Counted from the first letter of the stretch, positions 38,101-48,370 are shown. The stretch is DNA of 64,000 bases from Chondrosia reniformis (GCA_947172415.1 OX359197.1:1054001-1118000); one strand, 5' to 3'. The notes: generated by a model from the letters alone, not told the origin. Numbers and translations: made by a program.

Positions 38101-40271
38101 ACATGTTTCCATTTGAATGAATTCCAAAATTAGCTCCTAAGTAAGCAATGCACCTACATACGTACGTACCATCATCGACCACGCACACCCCCACATTCTC
38201 TCCAGTGATTCCCTCTGCCCAGACTGACATGACATCAATGTCGTGTCCTTTATGCTCTTCTTCACGGTTATACTACACACACACAAAATGAAAGGTTCAT
38301 CCAAGACTGGAGGACATTGCTATCACTGGATCAGTGCTATAGGAAGAAAATGCATGATTGCTACTGTTCTATAACTACACATAACAGCTAATGGACTGAA
38401 GAGGTACGTATGTGCTACAGTCAGCAGGGGTATTAGTAACTATAGCAACAGATTTAACTTTATAATGCTAAAAGGGTAAGGCTAATACATTACCTTTGAC
38501 TTTCACAATAACAATGGTTGCTTGTAATAAGAAAACAATTAAGACAGCAGTACTCTTCATACGAAATGGCAGTTATTGGAACAATGAAAAGACTATTCAT
38601 ATGTACGTATGTATAGCAAGTGGCAGTCTTTCAAGTAATTTCCTACTAAAAACATATGTTGCATGTATTTTGCATAAACTACGTACTTCTTGTGGTAATT
38701 TAAATGAAATTAACAATGGTTCAATAAATTTATTTACACAGTACGTATGTACATACATATATTAGTTAGCTTTAAATTTGTATGGAATACTACAACTAAG
38801 TCTATTTGTCAGGCCTCTATTAGTACAACAGGCCATATTCTATTGGTTCATGTTGCCGACTAACACCACATGTTTCAATACATCTGAACAACACAATTCA
38901 ATCCACAGTATTAAAATGGAAGTTTAACATTTTTCATAAATACCATTACTGCGGCCTCTATTTGTGAAACAGATATACGTATATACTCTATAAGTTAATA
39001 TTGCCATGTAATAAGTCATGTTTCAATACATTTGAACAACCCAATTCAATAGAAGTGGTCATTTGATTTTAACTTAAAACCTTCACTAGTCATAACTACT
39101 CCTTCAAAGTCCATCTCCAAGGGTTTACAACAATATAGAAACGATTTGAATATATGAAATGTCTACAAGGAAATCATTTGATTTGAACCCTGACCATTAC
39201 ATATGTACGTCACTTGGAGGAACACATGATTTTGATATTCACAGCTTCAAGATATTAATACCCTCTATATTTTAATACACCAATGGTCCAAAGGACACTA
39301 TAATGTGGTATCTAATGCACAGCTGTACAGAGATTATCTCTACTTGCATCGCATACAACTGAATAAACTGTTGAAAACTTATACACATACATACACACAA
39401 GTTACAATAAAATTGAACAAGTTTTGTATTTCCTAACGATACTAATTACGTATAAGTATGCACATTTGAAAATTCAAATATACATACCAAGCATGGCTAG
39501 AGTTATTCAGCAATCCCTATATCCTAGATCCTTGTAAGTACTATTCGGACTAACGCCAGATAAAACAAGCTATAAAGGTCAAGATTATTGCACAAAACGT
39601 TAAAAAGACACTCTTTATAAGCCCTGTATACATAATCGAAACACCTTAACTACATACAATATTTTCCAATAGCCAACCAACTACAAGAGAGACACATTGG
39701 TAAAGCTTTAGAAATGGTATATAATACTTGTAAGACTAAAACTAATAGTGTATAGCTACACTTACCAAATACCACTGATCCGGGAAGAATGGATCGTTAA
39801 ACTGGTATTTATGTGATGGGGATTCACGCTTCACTCTGACTTGACGATGTTGATAATTGTGCCACTTCACCGCCTTGTGCGTGTTCAAATGCTCGTGAAC
39901 GGAAGATTTTATCACCTTCATCGCTTCTTCATCTGTAATCTTACTTAACTGGTCTTTGTTGTCGGTCAGATGAAACTTGAAGGTATCGTGCAAGTTGGCC
40001 ACTCTTCCCTTGTACTCGAAACCGTGGTTCTCCCGCAGATCCTTGATAAAGTCATTAAACTCCATTTCCGAGAGCGTATCGACATGCAACTGAATAACCC
40101 AAGAGTGTCTCGAAGACGAACTGTGAAAGGATGAAGGTGAAGCCAGCTTAAACAAGTGAAAAATTATCTGAGAATAATTTGAAATAATATGGCACAATCA
40201 GGAGCTTACCATATTCCTAAAAAGAAGAACAAGAACACGGAAGAAATCAACTGTTTCCACCCTGTCGCCAT
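27366..40271 (-). CDS. Furin-like proprotein convertase (PCSK/kexin family, S8), complete, 17 coding exons
   Basis: Type I membrane serine protease that cleaves precursors after paired basic residues in the late secretory pathway. Coding exons: 40210-40271, 39766-40120, 38170-38272, 37905-37942, 37497-37579, 36825-36901, 36355-36500, 35678-35816, 35030-35249, 33960-34119, 32981-33083, 31171-31226, 30947-31044, 30266-30357, 29780-29870, 29062-29176, 27366-28079. They sum to 2,652 nt, 883 residues plus stop, with all phases matching. The catalytic triad is visible: D172 (CVVDDGVD), H211 (DHGTKCAG) and S391 (GTSASAPMA), with the oxyanion N312 (ASGNGG). There is no cysteine-rich furin-repeat region after the P domain. 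It is closest to furin or PC5/PC6-type enzymes; orthology within the family cannot be set by eye. Confidence 0.93.
28080..29061 (-). other. Convertase intron 16, nothing recognisable
   Basis: AT-rich. The 73-residue antisense-looking frame at 28832-29053 and the plus-strand frame at 28387-28575 lack any domain or splice support. Confidence 0.5.
29780..33083 (-). CDS. Convertase P (Homo B) domain (exons 11-15)
   Basis: Residues about 462-607. [20 protein letters not shown] replaces the common RRGDL with [23 protein letters not shown] matches the usual 'dW.f.t.hcWGE.p.G.W' block, and [13 protein letters not shown] closes the domain. The exon at 30266-30357 was chosen with the acceptor TCCTTTAG because it alone keeps phase with the GTAAGT donor of exon 30947-31044. 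Confidence 0.9.
30485..30940. repeat. CA-rich minisatellite filling a convertase intron
   Basis: Repeats of ACACTCACACACACACTCGT with ATA/GTA variants, about 20-bp period, over roughly 455 bp. It begins immediately next to the GTAAGT donor of exon 30947-31044 and occupies most of a 589-bp intron. Confidence 0.92.
31227..32980. other. Convertase intron 11 with repeat debris
   Basis: No coding signal. Contains dispersed-repeat fragments at about 31505-31570 (plus orientation) and 32385-32450 (minus orientation). Confidence 0.5.
33808..33890 (+). repeat. tRNA-derived SINE-like sequence, copy 2
   Basis: TGTAGCTCAGTGGCAGAGCA is a good A-box region and GCTTTGATTCCCAGCAATTG a B-box-like region with the same tail as the copy at 6391-6472. 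The acceptor and anticodon arms do not pair properly, so it is not called as a tRNA gene. Confidence 0.55.
33960..38272 (-). CDS. Convertase catalytic domain (exons 3-10)
   Basis: Residues about 140-461, eight exons. Asp, His, oxyanion Asn and Ser motifs are in family order. An acidic insert ([17 protein letters not shown]) precedes the catalytic His, corresponding to the variable loop between the Asp and His motifs. The closing [14 protein letters not shown] and [15 protein letters not shown] segments are typical of the kexin subfamily. Confidence 0.93.
34705..34895 (-). repeat. Dispersed repeat, reverse-orientation copy
   Basis: ATCACTGATGAAGGGTGGAA, TGTCTGACCCAGTGGAG, an AG-rich block, CTCTCTCCAGGTTTAGTTCC and GCATGTAGGAAAATGGTGTA: the reverse complement of the 23.85-kb copy. 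Confidence 0.75.
36940..37090. repeat. 60-bp tandem repeat, about 2.4 copies
   Basis: GGCCCTGCTGGCATGAATAC ... ATACTATACAAATTGGGT repeated; lies in the intron between convertase exons 36825-36901 and 37497-37579. Confidence 0.9.
37640..37850. repeat. 30-bp tandem repeat, about 6-7 copies
   Basis: Unit TTAAGGGATTAGAAACCCCT plus GGGGTCTGTG, with TCTTTT variants. The multiple-of-3 period produces a spurious plus-strand frame ([10 protein letters not shown] repeated). Intronic to the convertase. Confidence 0.92.
38273..39765. other. Convertase intron 2, no feature seen
   Basis: About 1.5 kb of AT-rich sequence between the prodomain exon and the catalytic-Asp exon; the plus-strand 89-residue frame at 38496-38765 is low complexity. 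Confidence 0.5.
39766..40271 (-). CDS. Convertase signal peptide and prodomain (exons 1-2)
   Basis: Exon 1 (40210-40271) reads [20 protein letters not shown], a clear signal peptide, followed by a GTAAGC donor. Exon 2 supplies the prodomain ([10 protein letters not shown] ... [17 protein letters not shown]) ending [10 protein letters not shown], so autocatalytic cleavage is expected after R119. [13 protein letters not shown] then opens the catalytic domain. The minus-strand ATG at 40197 inside the intron opens a longer frame but gives no signal peptide, which is why I chose 40271. Confidence 0.88.
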
Positions 40272-40325
40272 TTTATCTTTTACCCTAATTAGTCTCCTGA
40301 CTTACAAAATGGCGACCTGTAACGA
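40255..40325. promoter_or_regulatory. Bidirectional start region between convertase and threonine aldolase
   Basis: The two start codons face away from each other with 37 bp between them. Each ATG sits in the same 11-mer AAAATGGCGAC, so the region is an imperfect palindrome (CCTGTCGCCATTTTAT ... ACAAAATGGCGACCTG). AAnATGGCGnC resembles the YY1-type initiator motif that in animals often overlaps start codons; this reading is inference. Confidence 0.6.
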
Positions 40326-41433
40326 TGAATTACCTCCTCAAAAGCGCGCGAAAGTTGTCAGAGACGTGCACATTATTGACGTGAGAAGCGACACCGTGAC
40401 GAAACCAACCAAAGGAATGAGACAGTTTATGACAGAAGCTTCAGTTGGCGATGACGTGTACGGGGAGGATCCCACGGTCAACAAGCTTCAAGAGGAGGTA
40501 GCCAATTTGCTTGGTAAAGAGGCAGGCTTGTTTGTACCAAGTGGAACAATGGGCAACCTCATTGCCATCATGACGCACTGCAATCAAAGGGGGAGTGAGA
40601 TACTGGTGGGTGACCAGTCCCACATCACCATATATGAGCAAGGGGGCGTGGCCCAGATAGCAGGGGTACACCCTCAGCAGATTAAGAACCTACCAGATGG
40701 AACTCTTGATTTGGTGGAACTGGAGGCTAAGATCAGACCAGTTTTAGATGACCATTTTCCTGTCACTCGTTTGATCTGCATTGAAAACACTCAAAATGCT
40801 ACCGGAGGAAGAGTTATCAAGCCTGAATACATGGATAAGCTGGCAGCTTTGGCAAAGAAACACAACATTAAGCTTCACTTGGATGGAGGTCGTATCATTA
40901 ATGCAGCTACCGCCTTGGACCTCCCTCCTAGTGTACTAGCTAAACACGCAGACTCTGTGAGTATGTGTCTATCAAAAGCACTCGGTGCTCCAGTGGGTAG
41001 TGTCCTCACGGGTAGCAAGGAGTTTATTGACCAGGCCCGTCGAGCTAGGAAGGTCCTTGGGGGCGGCATGAGACAGGCTGGTATACTGGCTGCTGCAGGA
41101 CTGTACGGCCTTGAACATGTGCGACCACTCATTAAGGAAGACCATCGTAGGACAAAGAAGATAGCCAACTCTCTTGCAGGAATGAAGGATCTCGGCATCC
41201 AAATTGACCCTGATACTGTTGAATCAAATATGTTCTTTTTTAATATATCTCGCCAGGATTTTACAGCAAAAGACCTTGGAGCGAAGTTACTGGAACCATC
41301 TGACGTGATGGGTAGAATGATTTCCATCAAGACACTTATCAAGGGAGAGAGAATGATGAGAATAGCAGTTCATCATCAAATAACAGATGATTTAGATCTA
41401 ATAGTTGAACGATTGAAGCAAATTCTTCAGTGA
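40309..41433 (+). CDS. L-threonine (allo-threonine) aldolase, intronless
   Basis: PLP-dependent fold-type I enzyme splitting L-threonine or L-allo-threonine into glycine and acetaldehyde. From ATG 40309 it has 374 residues, the usual family length. Near the start are the signature [12 protein letters not shown] and the segment [26 protein letters not shown] holds the PLP-pyridine Asp region, and [13 protein letters not shown] has the Schiff-base lysine, K223. An in-frame ATG at 40189 would add 40 residues, but that stretch overlaps the convertase signal-peptide exon on the other strand and is not conserved-looking, so I prefer 40309. There are no introns, unlike its intron-rich neighbour. It converges on the collagen-like gene 417 bp downstream. 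A cytosolic enzyme is expected. Confidence 0.93.
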   Translation: MATCNDELPPQKRAKVVRDVHIIDVRSDTVTKPTKGMRQFMTEASVGDDVYGEDPTVNKLQEEVANLLGKEAGLFVPSGTMGNLIAIMTHCNQRGSEILVGDQSHITIYEQGGVAQIAGVHPQQIKNLPDGTLDLVELEAKIRPVLDDHFPVTRLICIENTQNATGGRVIKPEYMDKLAALAKKHNIKLHLDGGRIINAATALDLPPSVLAKHADSVSMCLSKALGAPVGSVLTGSKEFIDQARRARKVLGGGMRQAGILAAAGLYGLEHVRPLIKEDHRRTKKIANSLAGMKDLGIQIDPDTVESNMFFFNISRQDFTAKDLGAKLLEPSDVMGRMISIKTLIKGERMMRIAVHHQITDDLDLIVERLKQILQ

Positions 41434-41850
41434 TAAATTATATATGACAGTACATGTCTTATGTATATATTTTTCTAGAGACCGATTCACTATAGGTTAA
41501 TTGTCTTATATATAAGTAGTGTCAGTTGTATGGTTTATATAATATATCTTGGCTTGTTCCTGTGCATGTCATATGTATGTACGTATGCCATTTTTAAGGT
41601 GGGCTGCATGGCATACAAATGCTCTTTGAAAATATTTTGCCAGCTATATACCTGGATGAATGCCTAGGTTATATCCTTCAAAAGTCTACTTTATATAATT
41701 GTATGATACCCATGTATCCATAAACAGTGATACATGTATGCAAACAATAATAATCAACACCCATGGATATACAGTAAAGAAAAAGCTGGTTATAAAATTA
41801 AGCTAACACGCGAATTAATTTTTGGGTAATATACCACGCACATGAATGAG
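41434..41850. other. Intergenic space between convergent genes
   Basis: Holds the 3' untranslated regions of the aldolase (plus) and the collagen-like gene (minus). No clear AATAAA was identified and there is no other feature. Confidence 0.5.
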
Positions 41851-42873
41851 TTAGTACACATATATTTCCACCTGCTCCAGGGCCACTCTTTCATTATTTT
41901 CATCTGAATCTTGACACACCCTAACCTCTATGTAATCATTTGTGATTATTGGAACAGTATGACAAAACCATGGCTGGCCGCTTCTTTGACAGTTTTCCGC
42001 TAGCCTACAGCCCTGCCCGTCCCATAAACGGCGCCTATTGCTAGTACTATAGTCGGTGTTCTCACAGTAAATATCTTCTCCAATAAATGGGATGTCCTTT
42101 ATTCTGCAGCTACTATCATGATCTGTTGCGAAAGTCCAAACATGCTTACGAGGGCTGCCATGAGTGATAGATATACCGTCAACATAGACTGAATCTAGAC
42201 CTGCCCCAGGCCTGTAATAGGCGAGAGCGTCTACAGTGAGAGAGGCATAACCGGTAACTCGGCCACAAACATTTGAATACGAGACTCCATTGCTCTGATA
42301 TATGATCGAGGCACAACCACTAGCTCTTCTGCGGCACATTCTTTGGGGATAAGTATCAAGTAGGAGATCACCACTTGGACAAGCTGCATTCCTCACATCG
42401 AAGTAGGCCACTCTAGTCCATCCACCTTTGATGCCACACCTTTCCGTATGCATATCACAATACATTTGAACCCCACTTCCTACATAATACAAACCCGACT
42501 TCGCATTAATATTGCACTCCTTGATTTCTCTACAAGAAAGCGCCGGATTACTCTGTGTGCCTTTAACACATGGCTGTGGTAAAGGTCCATCGGGACCAGG
42601 AGGACCAGGAGGACCAGGAGGACCAGGAGGACCGGAGATACCGTCACGACCGTCGCGTCCTGGAAGGCCCTGAACCCCGGGAGGCCCCGGAGGGCCGATC
42701 AAACCTGGTCGGCCGTCGCGCCCGGGAGGGCCTTGTAAATAGACTGTACGATTACTTTCTGCTTTCTGGCCAAGGCAGTGCAGCACACACATCAAAATGG
42801 CCAGGAGTACCAAGTTTATCTTGCTTACAGTACCAAAAGGGAGTATCATGTCTATAAGATTATGCACCAACAA
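41851..42873 (-). CDS. Secreted collagen-like protein with fibrinogen-related C-terminal region, intronless
   Basis: 340 residues in one exon. A signal peptide ([17 protein letters not shown]) is followed by 17 Gly-X-Y triplets from GPPGRDGRP to GPDGPL, then a cysteine-rich globular part. That part opens [20 protein letters not shown] ... [11 protein letters not shown] ... [10 protein letters not shown], resembling the start of fibrinogen-related domains. It continues with [32 protein letters not shown] and a C-terminal block (EVRVCQDSD). The latter motifs recur in uncharacterised secreted proteins of early-branching animals, as I recall. An extracellular matrix or lectin-like recognition role is plausible but not shown. 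The start could also be the internal Met at 42849. It is head to head with the receptor array to its right. Confidence 0.85.
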   Translation of the reverse strand: MLVHNLIDMILPFGTVSKINLVLLAILMCVLHCLGQKAESNRTVYLQGPPGRDGRPGLIGPPGPPGVQGLPGRDGRDGISGPPGPPGPPGPPGPDGPLPQPCVKGTQSNPALSCREIKECNINAKSGLYYVGSGVQMYCDMHTERCGIKGGWTRVAYFDVRNAACPSGDLLLDTYPQRMCRRRASGCASIIYQSNGVSYSNVCGRVTGYASLTVDALAYYRPGAGLDSVYVDGISITHGSPRKHVWTFATDHDSSCRIKDIPFIGEDIYCENTDYSTSNRRRLWDGQGCRLAENCQRSGQPWFCHTVPIITNDYIEVRVCQDSDENNERVALEQVEIYVY

Positions 42874-43015
42874 TGTCTATGGTTAAATATATCCTCCCTA
42901 TATATCATGATATTGTTGATTCACTTTTTTGGTTGCTAATTTTCACATTGCCAATGTATAGACTACATGATGCAAAATACAAATGTAGACTAATGATCGA
43001 AAATAACATAACATG

Positions 43016-43220
43016 ATGTCATCTGCCACAGACACAAATAAAGAATTTCTCATAATTTCTATGGATAAACCTTCTAAGCATATGAGCAGCAACAGCATCA
43101 CAGCTTGATGTTTGATGGGCACAAACTGGAAACAGAGCTAAAGGGGGCACGTTCCCCTGGTGCTCCAGTGCTTCCTATGCCTTTGTATTTTTCTTGGGGA
43201 CCAAGATCACTATAACTTAA
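43016..43220 (+). other. Conserved segment upstream of receptor copy A (possible 5' leader or dead coding fragment)
   Basis: The copy at 52326-52532 has an open 68-codon frame starting MMSSATDTNKEFLII. In this copy A version the frame is broken (ACAGCTTGATG instead of ACAGAGGACCTGATG). The segment lies between the divergent collagen-like gene and the receptor cassette. I do not recognise it. Confidence 0.3.
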
Positions 43221-43944
43221 AGGTACTCTCAATTATAAACAGAAAAGTACACAGTTATAAGCTATAAAACTGATTTAGGCTGAGACATGCCTTCAGTTAT
43301 ACCTGTGTCAATTTAGCTAGTGAGTTATATATATTTTTTAATCCCTAGTTCTTAGAATTGGAATGCAATACATCTCATATTCCACTGAACAGTCTGAATT
43401 ACCCGCGCTTCTACCCGCAATTTAGGCTAAGGGGAACCCCTTGGGTGACAAGGCCACATGATCGATTGCAAGGTGATGTTTGTAAACACTCTTTTGATCA
43501 TTTCTCTGTGTCGCCTTTGTCAAGGAGACGCATCATCGAATCAAACTCAAGCTCTAGATACTGATTGGAACGGTGGATATCGTGTTAGTGGAAGTGATTA
43601 GATAACTTGCCTATTTTGCTCAATAATGTATTACGTTATAACATAACACTCTTACTTGAATTTGGTTACTAACTCGTCCTGTATATTCCTCACAGGACAC
43701 CTTTGCATCTCCTCGAAATGATTCTAAAAATAAGTTTGATGATATCTTTTTAACAGCAATCATAACTGTTCCTTCTGTTGTGGTGATATCAATCTGTATC
43801 TGTTGTTGCGTCGCTGCTGGCATTTATGTCTATCTATGTCGATGTAGATCGCTAAGGTAAGGACAGGTTAGGATGTGCTGATTAATAGGACCAAATGTCT
43901 ACATGTACGTAAAGTTAGACTTCTATGTATTTTTTAACTCTAGA

Positions 43945-44140
43945 TCTAATACACCATTTTTTACATGTTTCATCTACTTATGAGTAAAGGACTATAGGGA
44001 ACTAAACCTAGTGAGAGCTTTGGATGAGGATACAAGAGTTTTATTCTACTTCTCTTCTCCACTGGGCCAGACAGCTGTTTATGATAATTCCACCCTTCAT
44101 CAGTGACCCCAGGAATCTTTGTCTACTTGATCTTCTTGAT
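43945..44140 (+). repeat. Dispersed repeat in receptor copy A intron (also 49560-49770 and 53215-53425)
   Basis: ACACCATTTTTTACATGTTT, GGACTATAGGGAACTAAACC, CACTGGGCCAGACAGCTGTT and CATCAGTGACCCC. The three cassette copies carry it at the same relative place, so it was present before the cassette duplicated. Confidence 0.8.
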
Positions 44141-44667
44141 CCTTTGTGATTCCTTGATTCCCATATTAACATACGTAGTATATGTACACATAGTCTACCT
44201 ATGAGTATCTAAAAATCAACACATTTTACGTACATATACATCTTCACTTGTTAAAATGCAGTAATGGATTGCATTAATATTGTTAACTAAAATAGAATAA
44301 GGATTTCTTCTAACTACGTAAAGTTAGACTTCTATGTATTTTTTAACTCTAAAACATCATTCTACTTATGAATAGCCAATGAATAATTCAGTCGTATACT
44401 TTCTCTCACTACTGTTTTAGGAATCCAGATTTACTTCTAAATCCTCAAGATGGTGTTCATGAAGATAATAATACTTCTGAAAATGACTGTGAAGGAAGAG
44501 ATATTAAGTATGATGTGTTGAATGTGATGGTAAAATAGTAAAGTACTTTATTCCTGTGTATATAGTATATATGTATAGTCCATCCTTGTAATGGCTACAA
44601 GTAATTGACAGTACACAGAAAAGATTTCCTGATAATGAAAATTATAGATTGGAAGAATATGCCAATA

Positions 44668-44795
44668 TACAGTGGAAATTGGTTAACATGAACACGCTTT
44701 ACATGAATTAGCGCTTAACATGTGGAAAACAGAGTCCCTATATAATACAAAAGTTAGCCCAGGAGTACTCGTTAACCAGTTTCCAATGTATATGT
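44668..44795. mobile_element. Inverted-repeat element in the cassette intron
   Basis: TACAGTGGAAATTGGTTAAC at the left is matched by GTTAACCAGTTTCCAATGTA at the right, about 125 bp. Same-position copies occur near 46418, 50457 and 54178 in the other duplicated segments. Confidence 0.65.
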
Positions 44796-46379
44796 ATAAA
44801 AAGCAGCTAAAGTGCCTAAATTGTCAATAAATTAAAACCATTTTTCAGTGTACGTTTGTAATTACATCATTAATGATACTATATGCGTCCAGCACTGGGA
44901 AAATGATCAGTTTAGGTCATTTGAAACATTTAAAATCTTGTTGCTAATGTGTTGTAGAATAAGTAACTGATTGAAAACTTTCAGTTTCAAGAATCACAAG
45001 AAATGAGTAGAATTGAAAAAAGGTTTCTCATTGATTATGGTAAAGTTTAACTCATAATATGTAAATGACCTAAAATAAACCTTTACCCAGATCTTGCATT
45101 AATTAATTGACACAAAAATATCATAAGAACAACAGAAAAGCAATCAAACACAGGAGAATAAATTCTAGACCATCCTTGCTCTGCCACTAGCTACGATTAC
45201 CACAACAATGCTCTCTCCATGTTGCCCTTCTAAATAAATTAATTTACTCTAAACCTATATAATATTATTGTGCACAATGTAGTCAAGATCAAGTGATGGA
45301 ATCCTTTGGAGCAAATCGTAGTGGTAAGACTACGATTAAAACGGTCAATGATCTAGAGGACTCAATGGTCACTTCTGGTGGAATTAGGTAGGTCATCTTC
45401 ACTGTTACACAAAGGTTGCAGTGTTGAGTCTAATCATTATTATGTAGTTATACGTATATTATGTATACCGTATGTATATATGCTGTATAGGTTATATCAC
45501 TTATCCCTCCATATATATATATCTTCTCAGGAACTGTACTGTATAACACAATTTTATATATTGGTAGAATTTTAGTGCATTTTGAATATCCTCTTAAAGG
45601 GTATATGACATGAAAATTTTTATTCGCTTAATCGTTAGTATATACCTGATAAACAACCTATATGTAATAATCTTAGGTGCCGCTTCCAACGTTAAAGTAG
45701 AGAAAATTGAAGATTTCGTTCAAAAAACAGCCATTTTGGTCATTTTAATTACTCGGACTTAATAAGGAAAACAGTATTTCCAAATTGTATATAAATGCAT
45801 TTGTATTTTAAACACTAACCAAAAATTGCTAAATAATTTTGTACGTAATACTGTGTTTTCCTGTACTAATTTTGAACACATCTAGTTCTTTTCTTGTATT
45901 ACAGTGATCGCCCTTCAACTACAAGTAGTAGTGGGTATGCATCTGGATTAGGCAGACCAAGAAGACCCAGGTACTCTCCCCTTCATGTATCATATGTGTA
46001 CGGGTTTATGCTTCATATCACATCAGCTGACTGTATGTTCAGTTAAGAGTTGACAATATTGATGAAGCCTTGGCCTCCCTGTAAGGCTTTTAGTCTGTTT
46101 TGGCCCGCTCTGCTTAGGTGCACTATAGTGAAAATATTCTATATGTCTTGTAATTTTAGTTAGTTTTTTCAATTTAGTCTTTGCTTGCCAAAAGTCATAA
46201 GAAATGCTTGAGAAAATTGATTTTACAATAACTTTCTTTTATATATACTTAGAGGCCCTTTAGAAAGTCCCCATGAAAGAAGGTTTGTAACTGGCATTAT
46301 AATACAAAATTTATATATGTATTTACGTATCTGTTGATGAATGAATCTACACTGGTCAATAATGGTTATACTACATTTC

Positions 46380-47280
46380 CTGATACTGAAAATTATAGAT
46401 TGGAAGAATATGACAATATACAGTGGAAATTGGTTAACATGAACACGCTTTACATGAATTAGCACTTTACACGGGGAAAACAGAGTCCCTATATAATACA
46501 AAAAGTTAGCCCAGGAGTACTCGCTAACCAGTTTCCAATGTATATGTATAAAAAGCAGCTATAGTGCCTAAATTGTCAAACCATTTTTCAGTGTATGTTT
46601 GTAATTACATCATTAATGATACTGTATGCGTCCAGCACTGGGAAAATGATCAGTTTAGGTCATTAGAGACATTAATCTTGTTGCTAATGTGTTGTGGAAT
46701 AAGTAACTGATTGAAAACTTTCAGTTTCAAGAATCACAAGAAATGAGTAGAATTGAAAAAAGGTTTCTCATTGATTATGGTAAAGTTTAACTCATAATAT
46801 TTAAATGACCTAAAACCTTTACCCGGATCTTGACACAGACACAAATAAAGAATTTCTCATAATTTTCTATTTTCTATATGTGTACGGTTTTATGCTTCAT
46901 ATCACATCTGCTGACTCTACGTATATATATGTTTGTGACCTACCTCATGCATGAGTTCAGTTCAGTTAAGAGTTGACAATATTGATGAAGCCTTGACCTC
47001 CCTGTAAGGCTTTAAGTCTGTTTTGGCTGGCTGTGCTTAGGTGCACTATAGTGAAAATAGTCTTATTTTAATTTAGTTAAGTTTTTTCAAGTTAGTCTTT
47101 GCTTGCCAAAAGTCATAAGAAATGCTTGAGAAAATTGATTTTACAATAACTTTCTTTTATATATACTTAGAGGCCCTTTAGGAAGTCCCCATGAAAGAAT
47201 GTTTGTAACTGGCATTATAATACAAAATTTATATATGTATTTATGTAGCTGTTGATGAATGAATCTACACTGGTCAATAA
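46380..47280. repeat. Internal duplication and chimera inside receptor copy A
   Basis: 46380-46825 repeats 44631-45080, and 46965-47290 repeats 46030-46380. The two are joined through a short patch (CACAGACACAAATAAAGAAT) that belongs to the upstream segment near 43030. It contains duplicate exons 46725-46779 and 47171-47200. Confidence 0.75.
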
Positions 47281-48264
47281 TGGTTATACTACATTGATGT
47301 GTATGTATATACATGTATCATGGTCATGTTGCTTCTTTCCTTTTATTGATGTGTGAGATTCATAAATTGTGGTTTGATTATTACATTGTTTATTCTTCTT
47401 CTTGTTTTGTTATTGTTTATACGTATGTATAGAAGATATTCAAAGTTATCATTTTCTCAAAAGCGCGCAAATTTGTGTTCATGTACGTAAGTTTCCTTGT
47501 ATAATTTATACTGAACAAGTGTACTAGTTAATGATACAACTGTTTTAATTACTCACTTTGTTTTGTGTACTATAGCCATTCAGAAGTTTAACTCTCAATG
47601 TCAATTTATTCGCCAAAAGGTCATCCTAAACCTTGAGCAAATTAGCTTTAATCTGGAAGTGGCTACTGGTTACTATCTTTTCCCCGGGAACCATGTGCCT
47701 CCAGATTTGGATTTTTCAAGGCTCTGGTCAAAGTTTGATATTGATCTAATGAAGGAATTGTGTAGCTTTGAAGATATGAAGACATTTTGTAAAGGAAAAT
47801 TATATGCCAATTTTTTGGAGGTCCAGTCTGCTTATGAAGAAATATATATGGGATTCTTTATATTCACTCAATGAATTTGAGACAGGCATTGTAACTCATG
47901 ATAGCATTCCCCATCCCTCATTCCAGGCACTGGATCTACGTTTCTCACATTCTGAACAAATGGATCTACCATCTGTTATCAAGATCAAGGAATATTTATG
48001 TATAGCTTTGGAAATTCCCCTACATGCTATGCTTTTACTAGGTTATAGGAAAGGGAGTGTGATTATAAGATTCCTTGTTTCAGATAGAATATCCAAAGAT
48101 ATAAAGAAAAAGGCTTTAAATATTTTTAGAGAATTTGAAGATCAAGATTTGGAATGTCGATGGATGCATGCGCAATTGAGCCCTCAGTACAGAGTAAGAG
48201 TTTTATATAACATACGTAATTGACCAAATTTAATCATGCTCTCACTATATTTGTGGCAGCTGTT

Positions 48265-48370
48265 AATTACAGTAATTTGGGAAATCTTCGTTGTTAAAAT
48301 ATTTTTGTGGTTGGCCCAAACCACAAACATTTATCCCGCGAAAATTTCCGTACACAAAAATTTCCTGAAT
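48265..48370. repeat. Short inverted-repeat sequence ('CCACGAAAATTTCC' type)
   Basis: AGTAATTTGGGAAATCTTCG ... CCCGCGAAAATTTCC ... AATTTCCTGAATTATGGTA. A duplicate occurs near 56835-56945 in copy C and a diverged relative near 61405-61480. Confidence 0.55.

Larger units (their letters stand above)
43476..47874 (+). pseudogene. Receptor copy A: signal-peptide/TM cassette with frameshifted middle exon and no death domain
   Basis: Exons: 43476-43583, 43696-43856, 44421-44529, 44985-45039, 45288-45387, 45905-45970, 46253-46282, 47433 to about 47480, and 47576-47874. The N-terminal exons parallel copy C: signal peptide MFVNTLLIISLCRLCQG, a short ectodomain with N-glycosylation sites, and a cysteine-rich membrane segment (ISICICCCVAAGIYV). 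The large middle exon has 4 extra nt (ATAT) near 47845-47850 relative to copy C and stops at 47874. The short exon before it has a 4-nt change at its donor (GTACGTAAG versus GTAAG). Two exons are locally duplicated (46725-46779 and 47171-47200), the second with a lost donor. No death-domain exon follows before copy B. It may still make a truncated membrane protein. Confidence 0.75.

Noticed and set aside
39742-40197. Convertase starting at the ATG at 40197
   Set aside because: That frame reads through an intron; the upstream exon at 40210-40271 supplies a true signal peptide, a good donor and the correct phase.
40875-41342. 155-residue antisense frame within the threonine aldolase
   Set aside because: Shadow of the real gene in another frame; no recognisable product.
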